A DNA stretch of 7,667 nt. It comes from an uncultured Ruminococcus sp. (GTDB taxonomy: Bacteria > Bacillota > Clostridia > Oscillospirales > Acutalibacteraceae). Position 1 is the stretch's first letter; the number at the start of each line of letters is the position of its first letter. The notes beneath the pieces are model-generated. The model was given only the letters and a program-made list of their open reading frames with translations, did no database searches and had not been told where the DNA came from. The DNA lies in NCBI GenBank assembly GCA_902773245.1, contig CACYDY010000274.1, forward strand, positions 1 to 7,667. The letters are read 5' to 3'. The position numbers were made by a program, and so were the translations under genes. Positions 1-5,752 of the stretch are shown one piece after another.

Positions 1-87
1 TATCATTTTAATAGCTGCTTTGATTTATAGTTTATTTGGTTTCGCTGAGGAGAATTTGACGATTTTTTCTGCTTTGCTCCGTCAGCG

Positions 88-146
88 ACCAAAGGCTCTG
101 CCTTTGGAATCTGCAAACTTTTGAAAAAGTTTGATCAAAACTTTAA
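88..146 (+). repeat. Dispersed 59-nt palindromic intergenic repeat, copy A
   Basis: This unit carries two hairpins. The first is CCAAAGGC-TCT-GCCTTTGG at 89-107. The second is a 9-bp stem with a GA loop at 114-133. An ungapped second copy in the same orientation lies at 4676-4734, matching at 52 of 59 positions. Four of the seven differences fall in the second stem and form two compensating pairs. The repeat sits in the 273 bases before the sulfhydrylase gene, a region in which I see no convincing gene and no SAM-I or T-box riboswitch signature. I recall similar units as common between genes of Clostridia, but cannot confirm this by search. Its role is unknown. Confidence 0.8.
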
Positions 147-273
147 TATGCTGCATCTTTTAGATTTCGAATATAAATAATGAAAAAGCGTAACTCTGCA
201 CAGGTTCTCAAAAAGGTGTCGTCAAAACAAATTATTTTATCAATTAAAATTTAATTATGAGAGGTATTTTATT

Positions 274-1557
274 ATGAGCAACAAGAATTACAGATTTGAA
301 ACTATCCAACTTCATGCAGGTCAGGAAACTCCCGATCCGGCTTCGGACGCAAGAGCAGTTCCGATTTATCAGACAACTTCCTACGTTTTCAGAAACTCCG
401 AACATGCTGCCGCTCGTTTTGCACTTGCCGACGCAGGCAACGTTTACGGCAGACTGACTAACTCTACCAATGATGCTTTTGAAAAGAGAATTGCAGCTTT
501 GGAGGGCGGTGTTGCAGCTTTGGCTGTTGCTTCGGGCGCTGCTGCAATTACCTATACATTCCTCAATCTTGCCAAGGCAGGTCACAATATTGTTGCCGCA
601 AAGACTATTTACGGCGGTACTTACAACCTTCTTGCGCACACTCTTCCGGAATACGGCATTACCACAAAATTCGTTGATCCCGATGAAGAAGGCGGCTTCG
701 AGAATGCCGTTGACGAGAACACAAGAGCAATTTTTATCGAAACTATCGGCAACCCCAACGCAACTCTCATCGATATCGAAAAGGTTGCTGATATTGCTCA
801 CAAGAATAACATTCCTCTTGTGGTTGACTCAACATTTGCTACGCCGTATCTTCTCAGACCATTTGAGCATGGCGCTGATATCGTTGTGCATTCCGCTACA
901 AAGTTTATCGGCGGTCACGGAACTTCCATAGGCGGCGTTATCGTTGACGGCGGTAAATTCGACTGGGAAGCAAGCGGAAAATTCCCGTCACTCGTTGAAC
1001 CAAACCCGAGCTATCACGGCATTAGCTTTACGAAGGCTGTCGGAGCTGCTGCTTTTGTCACAAAGATCCGCGCTATTCTTCTTCGTGACACGGGTGCAAC
1101 GCTTGCTCCGCTCAACGCTTGGCTTTTCCTTCAGGGACTTGAAACACTCTCTCTTCGTGTTGAACGACACGTTGAAAATGCTCTCAAGGTTGTTGAATAC
1201 CTCAGCAAGCATCCCAAGGTTGAGTCGGTAAATCACCCCTCTCTCCCTGATCATCCGCACCATGAGCTTTATGAAAGATATTTCCCGAACGGCGGAGCGT
1301 CTATTTTCACATTCAACATCAAGGGCGGAGCAGATGAGGCAAAAGCTTTCATCGACAAGCTTGAGATCTTCTCTCTTCTCGCAAATGTTGCCGATGTGAA
1401 ATCGCTTGTTATTCATCCGGCTTCAACAACTCATTCGCAGCTCAATGAAACCGAGCTTCGTGAGCAGGGTATTGCACCGAACACGATCAGACTTTCTATC
1501 GGAACAGAACATATTGACGATATTATTGCTGATTTGGAACAGGCTTTCGGTGAATAA
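274..1557 (+). CDS. metY: O-acetylhomoserine sulfhydrylase (O-acetylhomoserine aminocarboxypropyltransferase), PLP-dependent
   Basis: This cytosolic enzyme makes L-homocysteine and acetate from O-acetyl-L-homoserine and sulfide, the direct sulfhydrylation route to methionine. The 427-residue protein is full length for the MetY branch of the Cys/Met-metabolism PLP enzymes. Visible hallmarks are Y58-G-R60 (phosphate contact from the partner subunit), the SGAAA stretch from S87, Y113 (expected to stack on the cofactor), D185 in VVDSTFATPY, and the cofactor lysine K210 in HSATKFIGGHG. HPASTTHSQL and the C-terminal RLSIGTEH (R406, probable carboxylate binding) also fit. The ATG has a GAGAGGT ribosome binding site at 259-265, 8 bases upstream. 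A cystathionine gamma-synthase or gamma-lyase is less likely given the length and the HPASTTHSQL signature. The 10 bases GGTGAATAAT are tandemly repeated across the stop codon (1549-1568). The nifS-nifU pair follows on the same strand. No sulfur-responsive riboswitch was recognised upstream. Confidence 0.93.
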   Translation: MSNKNYRFETIQLHAGQETPDPASDARAVPIYQTTSYVFRNSEHAAARFALADAGNVYGRLTNSTNDAFEKRIAALEGGVAALAVASGAAAITYTFLNLAKAGHNIVAAKTIYGGTYNLLAHTLPEYGITTKFVDPDEEGGFENAVDENTRAIFIETIGNPNATLIDIEKVADIAHKNNIPLVVDSTFATPYLLRPFEHGADIVVHSATKFIGGHGTSIGGVIVDGGKFDWEASGKFPSLVEPNPSYHGISFTKAVGAAAFVTKIRAILLRDTGATLAPLNAWLFLQGLETLSLRVERHVENALKVVEYLSKHPKVESVNHPSLPDHPHHELYERYFPNGGASIFTFNIKGGADEAKAFIDKLEIFSLLANVADVKSLVIHPASTTHSQLNETELREQGIAPNTIRLSIGTEHIDDIIADLEQAFGE

Positions 1558-1598
1558 TGGTGAATAATATTATTAACACCACGTTTAAAAACTAAAAA

Positions 1599-1662
1599 AA
1601 GCGGATATATTTCAAGAAGAAGATCGAGTGGACATTCATCGGTTTTGCGAATATATCCGCTT
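1599..1662. other. Long inverted repeat between metY and nifS, terminator-like on the minus strand
   Basis: The arms AAGCGGATATATT (1599-1611) and AATATATCCGCTT (1650-1662) pair perfectly over 13 bp around a 38-nt interior. The interior can itself form a smaller stem, GAT-c-GAGT / ATTC-ATC, at about 1622-1640. Read on the minus strand, the stem is followed by seven or more T residues, from the A run at 1594-1600. Read on the plus strand, the following tract TTAATATAAATTT is a poor terminator tail. The flanking genes are both on the plus strand, so the better orientation faces away from them. It could be a weak two-way terminator, the end of an antisense RNA, or a relic of a mobile element. 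Confidence 0.55.
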
Positions 1663-1677
1663 AATATAAATTTGAGA

Positions 1678-1693
1678 GTTATATTTGTATAAC
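1678..1693. promoter_or_regulatory. Short palindrome ahead of nifS, possible operator
   Basis: GTTATA-TTTG-TATAAC is a perfect 6-bp inverted repeat with a 4-base spacer. It ends 33 bases before the nifS ATG, in the stretch where its promoter should lie. No good -35/-10 pair could be set against it. Sulfur and Fe-S genes in Firmicutes are often controlled by Rrf2-family repressors at such sites, but the motif is AT-rich and short enough to arise by chance. Confidence 0.2.
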
Positions 1694-1726
1694 CTTGGTA
1701 TTTCTAAATCAGATTGGAGAAAAAAC

Positions 1727-2917
1727 ATGAAAGTATACGCAGATAATGCGGCAACAACAAAAATGAGCAAAACCGCTGTCAGCGCCATGCTGCCGTATAT
1801 GGAAAATATTTTCGGCAATCCCTCTTCCCTTTATTCGATCGGTCAGGAGGCTGCCGAGGGTGTTTACAATGCCCGTTTGAGTATTGCCGATGATCTCGGC
1901 TGCAGTCCGAAAGAAATCTATTTCACTTCGGGCGGAAGTGAAGCCGACAACCAAGCTATCCGTTCAGCTGCCGAAATCGGCGCAAAAAGAAACAAACGCC
2001 ACATCGTTTCAACCGCTTTTGAACATCACGCAGTTTTGCACACTCTGAAAAAACTCGAAAAAGAAGGCTTTGAGGTAACGCTTCTTGACGTTCACGAAAA
2101 CGGTTTGGTAACACCCGAACAGGTTGAACAGGCAATACGCCCCGATACCTGTCTTGTTACAATAATGTATGCAAACAACGAGATAGGTACAGTTCAGCCT
2201 ATCAAAGAAATCGGGGCGGTTTGCAGAGAGAAAAAGGTAACCTTCCACACCGACGCAGTTCAGGCGGTCGGTCATTTGCCGGTCAATGTTGTCGATGATA
2301 ATATTGATATGCTGTCGCTTTCCGCACACAAATTCCACGGTCCAAAGGGAGTTGGTGTGCTTTATGTGAGAAAAGGCGTGTATTTGTCAAACCTCATCGA
2401 GGGCGGAGCGCAGGAGCGCGGAAAGCGCGCGGGAACAGAAAATGTTCCCGGGATCGTCGGGGCTGCCGCAGCGCTCAAAGAGTCTGTTAATAATCTGAGC
2501 GAAAGCACAGCTAAGCTTGTGAAGCTTCGTGACAGACTTATCGACGGTCTGCTTGAAATTCCACACTCGGTTTTGAACGGTGACAGAGAGAGCCGTCTGC
2601 CGGGAAATGTTAACATTTGCTTTGAAGGAATTGAAGGCGAATCGCTTTTGCTGCTGCTTGACGCAAAGGGTATCAGTGCTTCGTCAGGCTCTGCCTGCAC
2701 GTCGGGTTCGCTTGATCCGAGCCATGTTCTGCTTGCGATCGGAAGACCCCACGAGATCGCCCACGGTTCTTTAAGACTGTCGATCTGTTCGGAAAACACC
2801 GAAGAGGAGATCGAATATATTATCAGCGAAGTGCCTAAGGTCGTTAGTTATCTGAGAAATATGTCGCCTGTTTGGAGAGATTTACAGGAGGGAAAGAAAT
2901 CTTATGTTATACAGTGA
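1727..2917 (+). CDS. nifS: Cysteine desulfurase, NifS/IscS class I
   Basis: This PLP enzyme removes sulfur from L-cysteine, giving alanine and an enzyme-bound persulfide that is passed to a scaffold for Fe-S cluster assembly in the cytosol. From the ATG at 1727 it has 396 residues, the usual NifS length. Visible are the N-terminal YADNAATT motif, the TSGGSEADN cofactor-binding loop (67-75), the EHHAV histidine region (99-103), D176 and Q179 in HTDAVQAVG, the Schiff-base lysine K202 in SAHKFHGPKG, and RAGTEN (234-239). The catalytic cysteine is C324 in SSGSACTSG, the flexible loop of class I enzymes. A longer reading from TTG at 1685 exists, but only the 1727 ATG has a ribosome binding site (GGAG at 1716-1719, 7 bases away). 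The 3' end overlaps nifU by 14 bases, which implies coupled translation and direct sulfur transfer to that partner. Confidence 0.95.
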   Translation: MKVYADNAATTKMSKTAVSAMLPYMENIFGNPSSLYSIGQEAAEGVYNARLSIADDLGCSPKEIYFTSGGSEADNQAIRSAAEIGAKRNKRHIVSTAFEHHAVLHTLKKLEKEGFEVTLLDVHENGLVTPEQVEQAIRPDTCLVTIMYANNEIGTVQPIKEIGAVCREKKVTFHTDAVQAVGHLPVNVVDDNIDMLSLSAHKFHGPKGVGVLYVRKGVYLSNLIEGGAQERGKRAGTENVPGIVGAAAALKESVNNLSESTAKLVKLRDRLIDGLLEIPHSVLNGDRESRLPGNVNICFEGIEGESLLLLLDAKGISASSGSACTSGSLDPSHVLLAIGRPHEIAHGSLRLSICSENTEEEIEYIISEVPKVVSYLRNMSPVWRDLQEGKKSYVIQ

Positions 2918-3326
2918 AGTTGTAATGGATCATTTTATGAACCCAAGAAATGTAGGAACTATTGACGACGCCGATGCAGTCGGCGAGGTCGGAAACGCAA
3001 AGTGCGGTGACATCATGCGTATTTATCTTAAAATAAACAACGATGTTATCGAAGATGTTAAATTTGAAACATTCGGCTGCGGATCGGCTATCGCTTCTTC
3101 TTCAATGGCTACCGAAATGATAAAAGGAAAGCCTTTGAGCGACGCGCTAAGCCTTACCAACAAAGCTGTGACGGAAGCCCTTGACGGACTTCCCACACAC
3201 AAAATACACTGCTCGGTGCTTGCCGAGGGAGCTATCAAAGCAGCCGTTAAGGACTACTACGACAAAAACGGAGTTAAATACGATACTAAGATCTTTAAAG
3301 ATATAGATCACGAGCATAATCATTAA
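2904..3326 (+). CDS. nifU: Fe-S cluster assembly scaffold, NifU N-terminal/IscU type
   Basis: This 140-residue scaffold accepts sulfur from the desulfurase encoded just upstream and builds Fe-S clusters for transfer to other proteins. The three cluster-binding cysteines are all present: C34 in AKCGD with D36, C59 in FGCGSAIASS, and C103 in KIHCSVLAEGAI. Length and motifs match stand-alone scaffolds. The C-terminal NFU domain and central ferredoxin-like domain of full nitrogen-fixation NifU are absent, so this is a housekeeping version. The protein ends in a short histidine-rich tail (DHEHNH). The start is fixed by AGGAGG at 2886-2891, inside the nifS coding sequence. A strong terminator follows the stop, so nifS-nifU ends as an operon here. 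SufU is an alternative family, but the HCSVLAE ending and the lack of a long insertion favour the NifU/IscU type. Confidence 0.94.
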   Translation: MLYSEVVMDHFMNPRNVGTIDDADAVGEVGNAKCGDIMRIYLKINNDVIEDVKFETFGCGSAIASSSMATEMIKGKPLSDALSLTNKAVTEALDGLPTHKIHCSVLAEGAIKAAVKDYYDKNGVKYDTKIFKDIDHEHNH

Positions 3327-3333
3327 TAAACAG

Positions 3334-3370
3334 ACGGGTGAATCGGGAATTTCGGTTCACCCGTTTTTTT
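3334..3370 (+). terminator. Intrinsic terminator of nifS-nifU
   Basis: ACGGGTGAA (3334-3342) pairs perfectly with TTCACCCGT (3356-3364) around a 13-base loop. The stem runs straight into TTTTTTT, up to 3370. It lies 8 bases after the nifU stop codon and separates nifS-nifU from the next gene. Confidence 0.9.
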
Positions 3371-3459
3371 ATGTATATTTGCAATGTGCAGTCTGCCGAG
3401 CGGAAGCCAAATTTTTATTGCAAAAAGAAGGCTGTTATGATAAAATTATTACAATAAAA

Positions 3460-4482
3460 ATGAAAGAAGTGTTTTTTATCAATACAGTTTATGACAGACA
3501 AATTACCCTAAAAAACAAAAAGATTACCTATCATCTTCAATTCAAAAATGTAAAATACATCAACGTTAGAATTTCGGTCGGAAAAGGGCTTTGTGTTTCC
3601 GCTCCGTTCGGAACCGATATCGCCGTTGTTGAAGCATATCTCCGACAACTTCAAGATAAAATAGCCGCAAGGCTCAACACTCCCCAAGAAGTTCCCCCTG
3701 CCGGCAGCACTTCGAACAGACAGAACTCTAAAATAAAATCTCCCTCAAAGCAAAACAGACACATCAATCTCAACGGTCAGCAAATCGAATATGAGCTTGA
3801 GTTTAAAAAAATCAAACGAATAAATCTCTCGATAAAGCTTAACCGAGGAATCCACATATCCGCCCCTGTGGGAACAAAGATCTCTGTTATTGAATCATTC
3901 ATGAAACAAAACGCGGATTTTATTACCAAGACTATCGAAAAGCATAAACAAATCTCTCGGCAGCTTCCTAAGCCCAAGCAGTTTATAAACGGTGAGTATT
4001 TTTACTTTCTCGGCGAGAAAAAGATAATCCAAGTTCAAAAAGGTTCAAAAAATTCTGTTGTGATAAATGATGATAAGATGATAATTATTACTGTTGATCC
4101 GTCAAGCTTCGAACAAAAGCAGACTGCCGTTGATAAGTTTTTGAAACAAAAATGCGATGACTACGTTACGGCTCTTTGCAGAGAGCTTTATCCGAGATTT
4201 CGTTCGAAGAATATTCCCTATCCAAAGGAGATCCGTTTTCGGAAAATGATATCTTGTTGGGGCAACTGCCGACCAAAATTAGGTGTACTGACATTCAGCA
4301 CTTATCTCATTCAGCTTCCGCCACAATGTATCGAGGCTGTTGTCTGTCATGAATTTACTCATTTTCTGCACGCAAATCACTCAAAGGAATTTTACATACA
4401 GCTAACAGAATTTATGCCCGAATATAAAACTTATGACAGTATTATGCGTGACCTGCAAAATGAAATTATTATTAAAGAGTAG
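3460..4482 (+). CDS. YgjP-like (DUF45) zinc metallopeptidase-family protein with duplicated N-terminal module
   Basis: The C-terminal half matches the YgjP/DUF45 family, putative zinc metallopeptidases related to SprT and M48 folds. Zinc ligands are H297 and H301 in HEFTH, with E298 as presumed catalytic base, and a probable third ligand H307 in HANHSKEF. The upstream CWGNC (266-270) replaces the family's usual RWGSC. The family is normally one N-terminal beta-rich module plus the peptidase part, about 230-250 residues. Here the 340 residues hold two such modules, 14-72 and 101-159, which align without gaps at 23 of 59 identities. A Pro/Ser/Lys-rich linker (73-100) joins them. No signal peptide or membrane segment is evident, so it is probably cytosolic. 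The start is uncertain: ATG 3460 lacks a good ribosome binding site, and GTG 3469 or an upstream TTG (3379, 3418) are alternatives. Substrate and role are unknown. It is separated from nifU by a terminator and followed 17 bases later by the MITE. Confidence 0.8.
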   Translation: MKEVFFINTVYDRQITLKNKKITYHLQFKNVKYINVRISVGKGLCVSAPFGTDIAVVEAYLRQLQDKIAARLNTPQEVPPAGSTSNRQNSKIKSPSKQNRHINLNGQQIEYELEFKKIKRINLSIKLNRGIHISAPVGTKISVIESFMKQNADFITKTIEKHKQISRQLPKPKQFINGEYFYFLGEKKIIQVQKGSKNSVVINDDKMIIITVDPSSFEQKQTAVDKFLKQKCDDYVTALCRELYPRFRSKNIPYPKEIRFRKMISCWGNCRPKLGVLTFSTYLIQLPPQCIEAVVCHEFTHFLHANHSKEFYIQLTEFMPEYKTYDSIMRDLQNEIIIKE

Positions 4483-4560
4483 TTTCACCGAGGTAATACT
4501 ATAGTAAACGACATTAATTTTTGCTCAATCGGAGTTTTTATAAACCCTAACTTTGTTTTT

Positions 4561-4589
4561 AGGGGACGCTTTCTGCCAAAGCGTCCCCT
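4561..4589. repeat. 12-bp perfect hairpin inside the MITE
   Basis: AGGGGACGCTTT (4561-4572) and AAAGCGTCCCCT (4578-4589) pair perfectly around CTGCC. This GC-rich stem has a T run before it (4556-4560) but is not followed by one on the plus strand. On the minus strand the copy is followed by AAAAACAAAG, so it is not an obvious terminator in either direction. It abuts the next palindrome directly, suggesting stacked helices in RNA or single-stranded DNA. Confidence 0.7.
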
Positions 4590-4590
4590 C

Positions 4591-4621
4591 TTCAAAAACA
4601 GTCCACCGGACTGTTTTTGAA
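4591..4621. terminator. Bidirectional intrinsic terminator within the MITE
   Basis: TTCAAAAACAGTCC (4591-4604) and GGACTGTTTTTGAA (4608-4621) form a perfect 14-bp palindrome with a 3-base loop. On each strand the core CAGTCC/GGACTG stem is followed by TTTTT. It can therefore stop transcription from the metallopeptidase-family gene on the plus strand and readthrough from the ribosomal-protein side on the minus strand. No other terminator follows the gene ending at 4482. Confidence 0.7.
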
Positions 4622-4675
4622 TTCACCCCTTGCTAAGGGCTGTACGCTAAGGTGTTTCGCCGTCTGCGGACGGCA

Positions 4676-4734
4676 ACCAAAGGCTCTGCCTTTGGAAACT
4701 GCAAGCCTTTGAAAAGGCTTGAGCGAAACTTTAA
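4676..4734 (+). repeat. Dispersed 59-nt palindromic intergenic repeat, copy B
   Basis: This is the second copy of the unit at 88-146, same length and orientation. The first hairpin (4677-4695) is identical to copy A. The second stem (4702-4721) is CAAGCCTTT-GA-AAAGGCTTG, against CAAACTTTT-GA-AAAAGTTTG in copy A. The two substitutions in each arm preserve pairing. Here the unit is nested inside the MITE, whereas copy A lacks recognisable MITE ends in the visible 87 bases to its left. Confidence 0.8.
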
Positions 4735-4790
4735 CAAGCTTCGCATCGCTAATAATTGAGGCAATTTCAAATGTCGTCTACTATAATTAA

Positions 4791-4818
4791 AAACAAAAAA
4801 GGAGTGTCCAAACACTCC
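4791..4818 (-). terminator. Intrinsic terminator of the L12 C-terminal-domain gene
   Basis: On the minus strand GGAGTGT and ACACTCC (4812-4818 and 4801-4807) pair over 7 bp around TTGG, followed by TTTTTTG and more T residues (4800 downward). It starts 7 bases after the stop codon of the 80-residue gene and lies just outside the MITE right end. Confidence 0.88.
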
Positions 4819-4824
4819 CCTGCT

Positions 4825-5067
4825 TCATTTTATAATAACCTTTGCCCCAACCGCTTCAAGCTGAGATTTAATTTGTTCGGCGCTCTCCTGCGAAACACCT
4901 GATTTTACCACATTCGGTACAGTCGCTACAAAGCTTGTAGCCTCGTTTATATCCATACCCGTAATTTTTTGTATCACATCAACGACAAAGACCTTCTGCA
5001 TTCCCGCACTTTTCAATATGACCTCAAAGGTCTTCTCTCGCTTTTTCTTAAACAGATTCCCCAACAT
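4825..5067 (-). CDS. Stand-alone ribosomal protein L7/L12 C-terminal-domain paralog
   Basis: This 80-residue protein aligns without gaps over residues 14-80 to residues 58-124 of the L7/L12 encoded next door (29 of 67 identical, including FxVxLKSAG, TG, EA and the VIIK-type end). It begins with a short basic stretch, LFKKKREK. It lacks the N-terminal dimerisation domain and the hinge of L7/L12, so it should not join the ribosomal stalk through L10. Positions that in E. coli L7/L12 are K70, R73 and K84, basic contacts for translation factors, are D30, Q33 and T44 here. The hydrophobic core is kept, so a folded domain is likely. The gene has a perfect TAAGGAGGT ribosome binding site (5074-5082), its own promoter and its own terminator, so it is not a pseudogene remnant. 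Its function is not known to me. A partner-binding or regulatory role is inference. Confidence 0.85.
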   Translation of the reverse strand: MLGNLFKKKREKTFEVILKSAGMQKVFVVDVIQKITGMDINEATSFVATVPNVVKSGVSQESAEQIKSQLEAVGAKVIIK

Positions 5068-5097
5068 ACTCCGACCTCCTTAGAGAATTACAATTAG

Positions 5098-5126
5098 ATT
5101 ATAACATTTTATACGGAAATTTGCAA
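5098..5126 (-). promoter_or_regulatory. Sigma-A type promoter for the L12 C-terminal-domain gene
   Basis: On the minus strand TTGCAA (5121-5126) and a perfect TATAAT (5098-5103) are separated by exactly 17 bases. The -35 matches consensus at 4 of 6. Transcription would start near 5091, leaving an untranslated leader of about 24 bases with the ribosome binding site. It lies beyond the rplL terminator, so the small gene can be expressed independently. Confidence 0.75.
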
Positions 5127-5238
5127 CACTAATTGAAATATTTTATTTATCAGCAATAAAATCAATCTTAGATAATTACAGCTATGAGCGCATTTTGATA
5201 TAGAATTTCCATACACCTCGATAATTCGATTTTTTGGT

Positions 5239-5271
5239 AAAAAATAAAGGCTGCCACACAGACAGCCTTTA
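5239..5271 (-). terminator. Intrinsic terminator after rplL
   Basis: On the minus strand TAAAGGCTG and CAGCCTTTA (5263-5271 and 5245-5253) form a 9-bp stem with a 9-base loop, followed by TTTTTT (5239-5244). It lies about 42 bases after the rplL stop and ends the rplJ-rplL unit. Confidence 0.88.
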
Positions 5272-5313
5272 AATATCATTATTATTGAAAAATAAGTACA
5301 GCTAAAAGCTAAA

Positions 5314-5688
5314 TTACTTAATCTCAACCTCAGCCTTAACCTCTTCGAGCTTAGCCTTCATAGCCTCAGCGTCGTCCTTGGATACAGCCTCTTTAAGAGT
5401 CTTAGGAGCACCGTCAACGATAGCCTTTGCTTCCTTGAGGCCAAGACCTGTGAGCTCACGAACAACCTTGATAACCTTGATCTTCTCAGGACCAGCGCTC
5501 TTAAGAACAACGTCAAACTCTGTCTTCTCCTCGGCAGCAGCAGCGCCCTCAGCAGGAGCAGCAACAGCTACAGCAGCAGCAGCAGAAACACCAAACTCGT
5601 CCTCTACAGCGTGTACAAGCTCAGAAAGCTCAAGAACTGTGAGGCCTTTCAATTCTTCAATAATAGCAGTAATCTTCTCAGATGCCAT
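5314..5688 (-). CDS. rplL: 50S ribosomal protein L7/L12 (bL12)
   Basis: This is the multicopy stalk protein that recruits and activates translational GTPases on the large subunit. It is 124 residues, a normal length. The N-terminal dimerisation and L10-binding region spans about 1-33 (IIEELKGLTVLELSELV). An Ala-rich hinge follows at about 34-53, then the C-terminal domain 54-124 with FDVVLKSAG, K71/K74/R77, TGLGLKEAK and the SKDDAEAMKAKLE helix. The factor-contact residues equivalent to E. coli K70, R73 and K84 (K74, R77, K88) are all present. The ending EVKAEVEIK departs from the usual EAGAxVEx(K) in having Lys for Gly. The ATG is preceded by GGAGGT at 5697-5702. It follows rplJ by 64 bases and is closed by a terminator. 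No rpoB follows. Confidence 0.98.
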   Translation of the reverse strand: MASEKITAIIEELKGLTVLELSELVHAVEDEFGVSAAAAVAVAAPAEGAAAAEEKTEFDVVLKSAGPEKIKVIKVVRELTGLGLKEAKAIVDGAPKTLKEAVSKDDAEAMKAKLEEVKAEVEIK

Positions 5689-5752
5689 AATAATTTACCT
5701 CCAATTAATAAATGTAGTAATAATCAAATAAAAATTGCGACTAAGCTAAAAA

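Larger units (their letters stand above)
4500..4785. mobile_element. Putative MITE with terminal inverted repeats and TA ends
   Basis: The left end TATAGTAAACGACATT (4500-4515) matches the reverse complement of the right end (4770-4785) at 15 of 16 bases. Similarity resumes inward with TTGC(C)TCAAT, giving imperfect repeats of about 30 bases. TA is found at both boundaries, fitting the TA target duplication of IS630/Tc1-type transposons. The 286-bp interior has no credible gene. It consists of successive palindromes at 4561-4589, 4591-4621, 4627-4639, 4659-4674, 4677-4695 and 4702-4721. It is too small to encode a transposase, so movement would need one supplied in trans. It lies between converging genes. 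A non-mobile structured intergenic block is the alternative. Confidence 0.65.

Noticed and set aside
2..124. An open frame running from the left edge to TGA, starting with a hydrophobic stretch and ending in the repeat (RPKALPLESANF)
   Set aside because: Its last third is translation of the dispersed repeat, and it has no visible start or family match. It could be the tail of an upstream gene, but nothing supports this.
180..254. 24-codon ORF before metY (MKKRNSAQVLKK...), considered as a leader peptide
   Set aside because: There is no ribosome binding site and no Met or Cys run that would suit attenuation of a sulfur gene.
147..273. SAM-I riboswitch or T-box upstream of metY
   Set aside because: Neither the conserved SAM-I core nor the T-box antiterminator sequence is present. 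The TATAAA at 172-177 has no partner -35.
4633..4815. 60-residue minus-strand ORF containing FRSSLFKGLQFPKAEPLV
   Set aside because: It lies in the MITE palindromes and the adjoining terminator. Translations of this repeat resemble spurious ORFs.
5378..5731. 117-residue plus-strand ORF rich in Ala/Ser/Thr
   Set aside because: It is the complement of rplL, whose Ala-rich hinge creates the low-complexity stretch.
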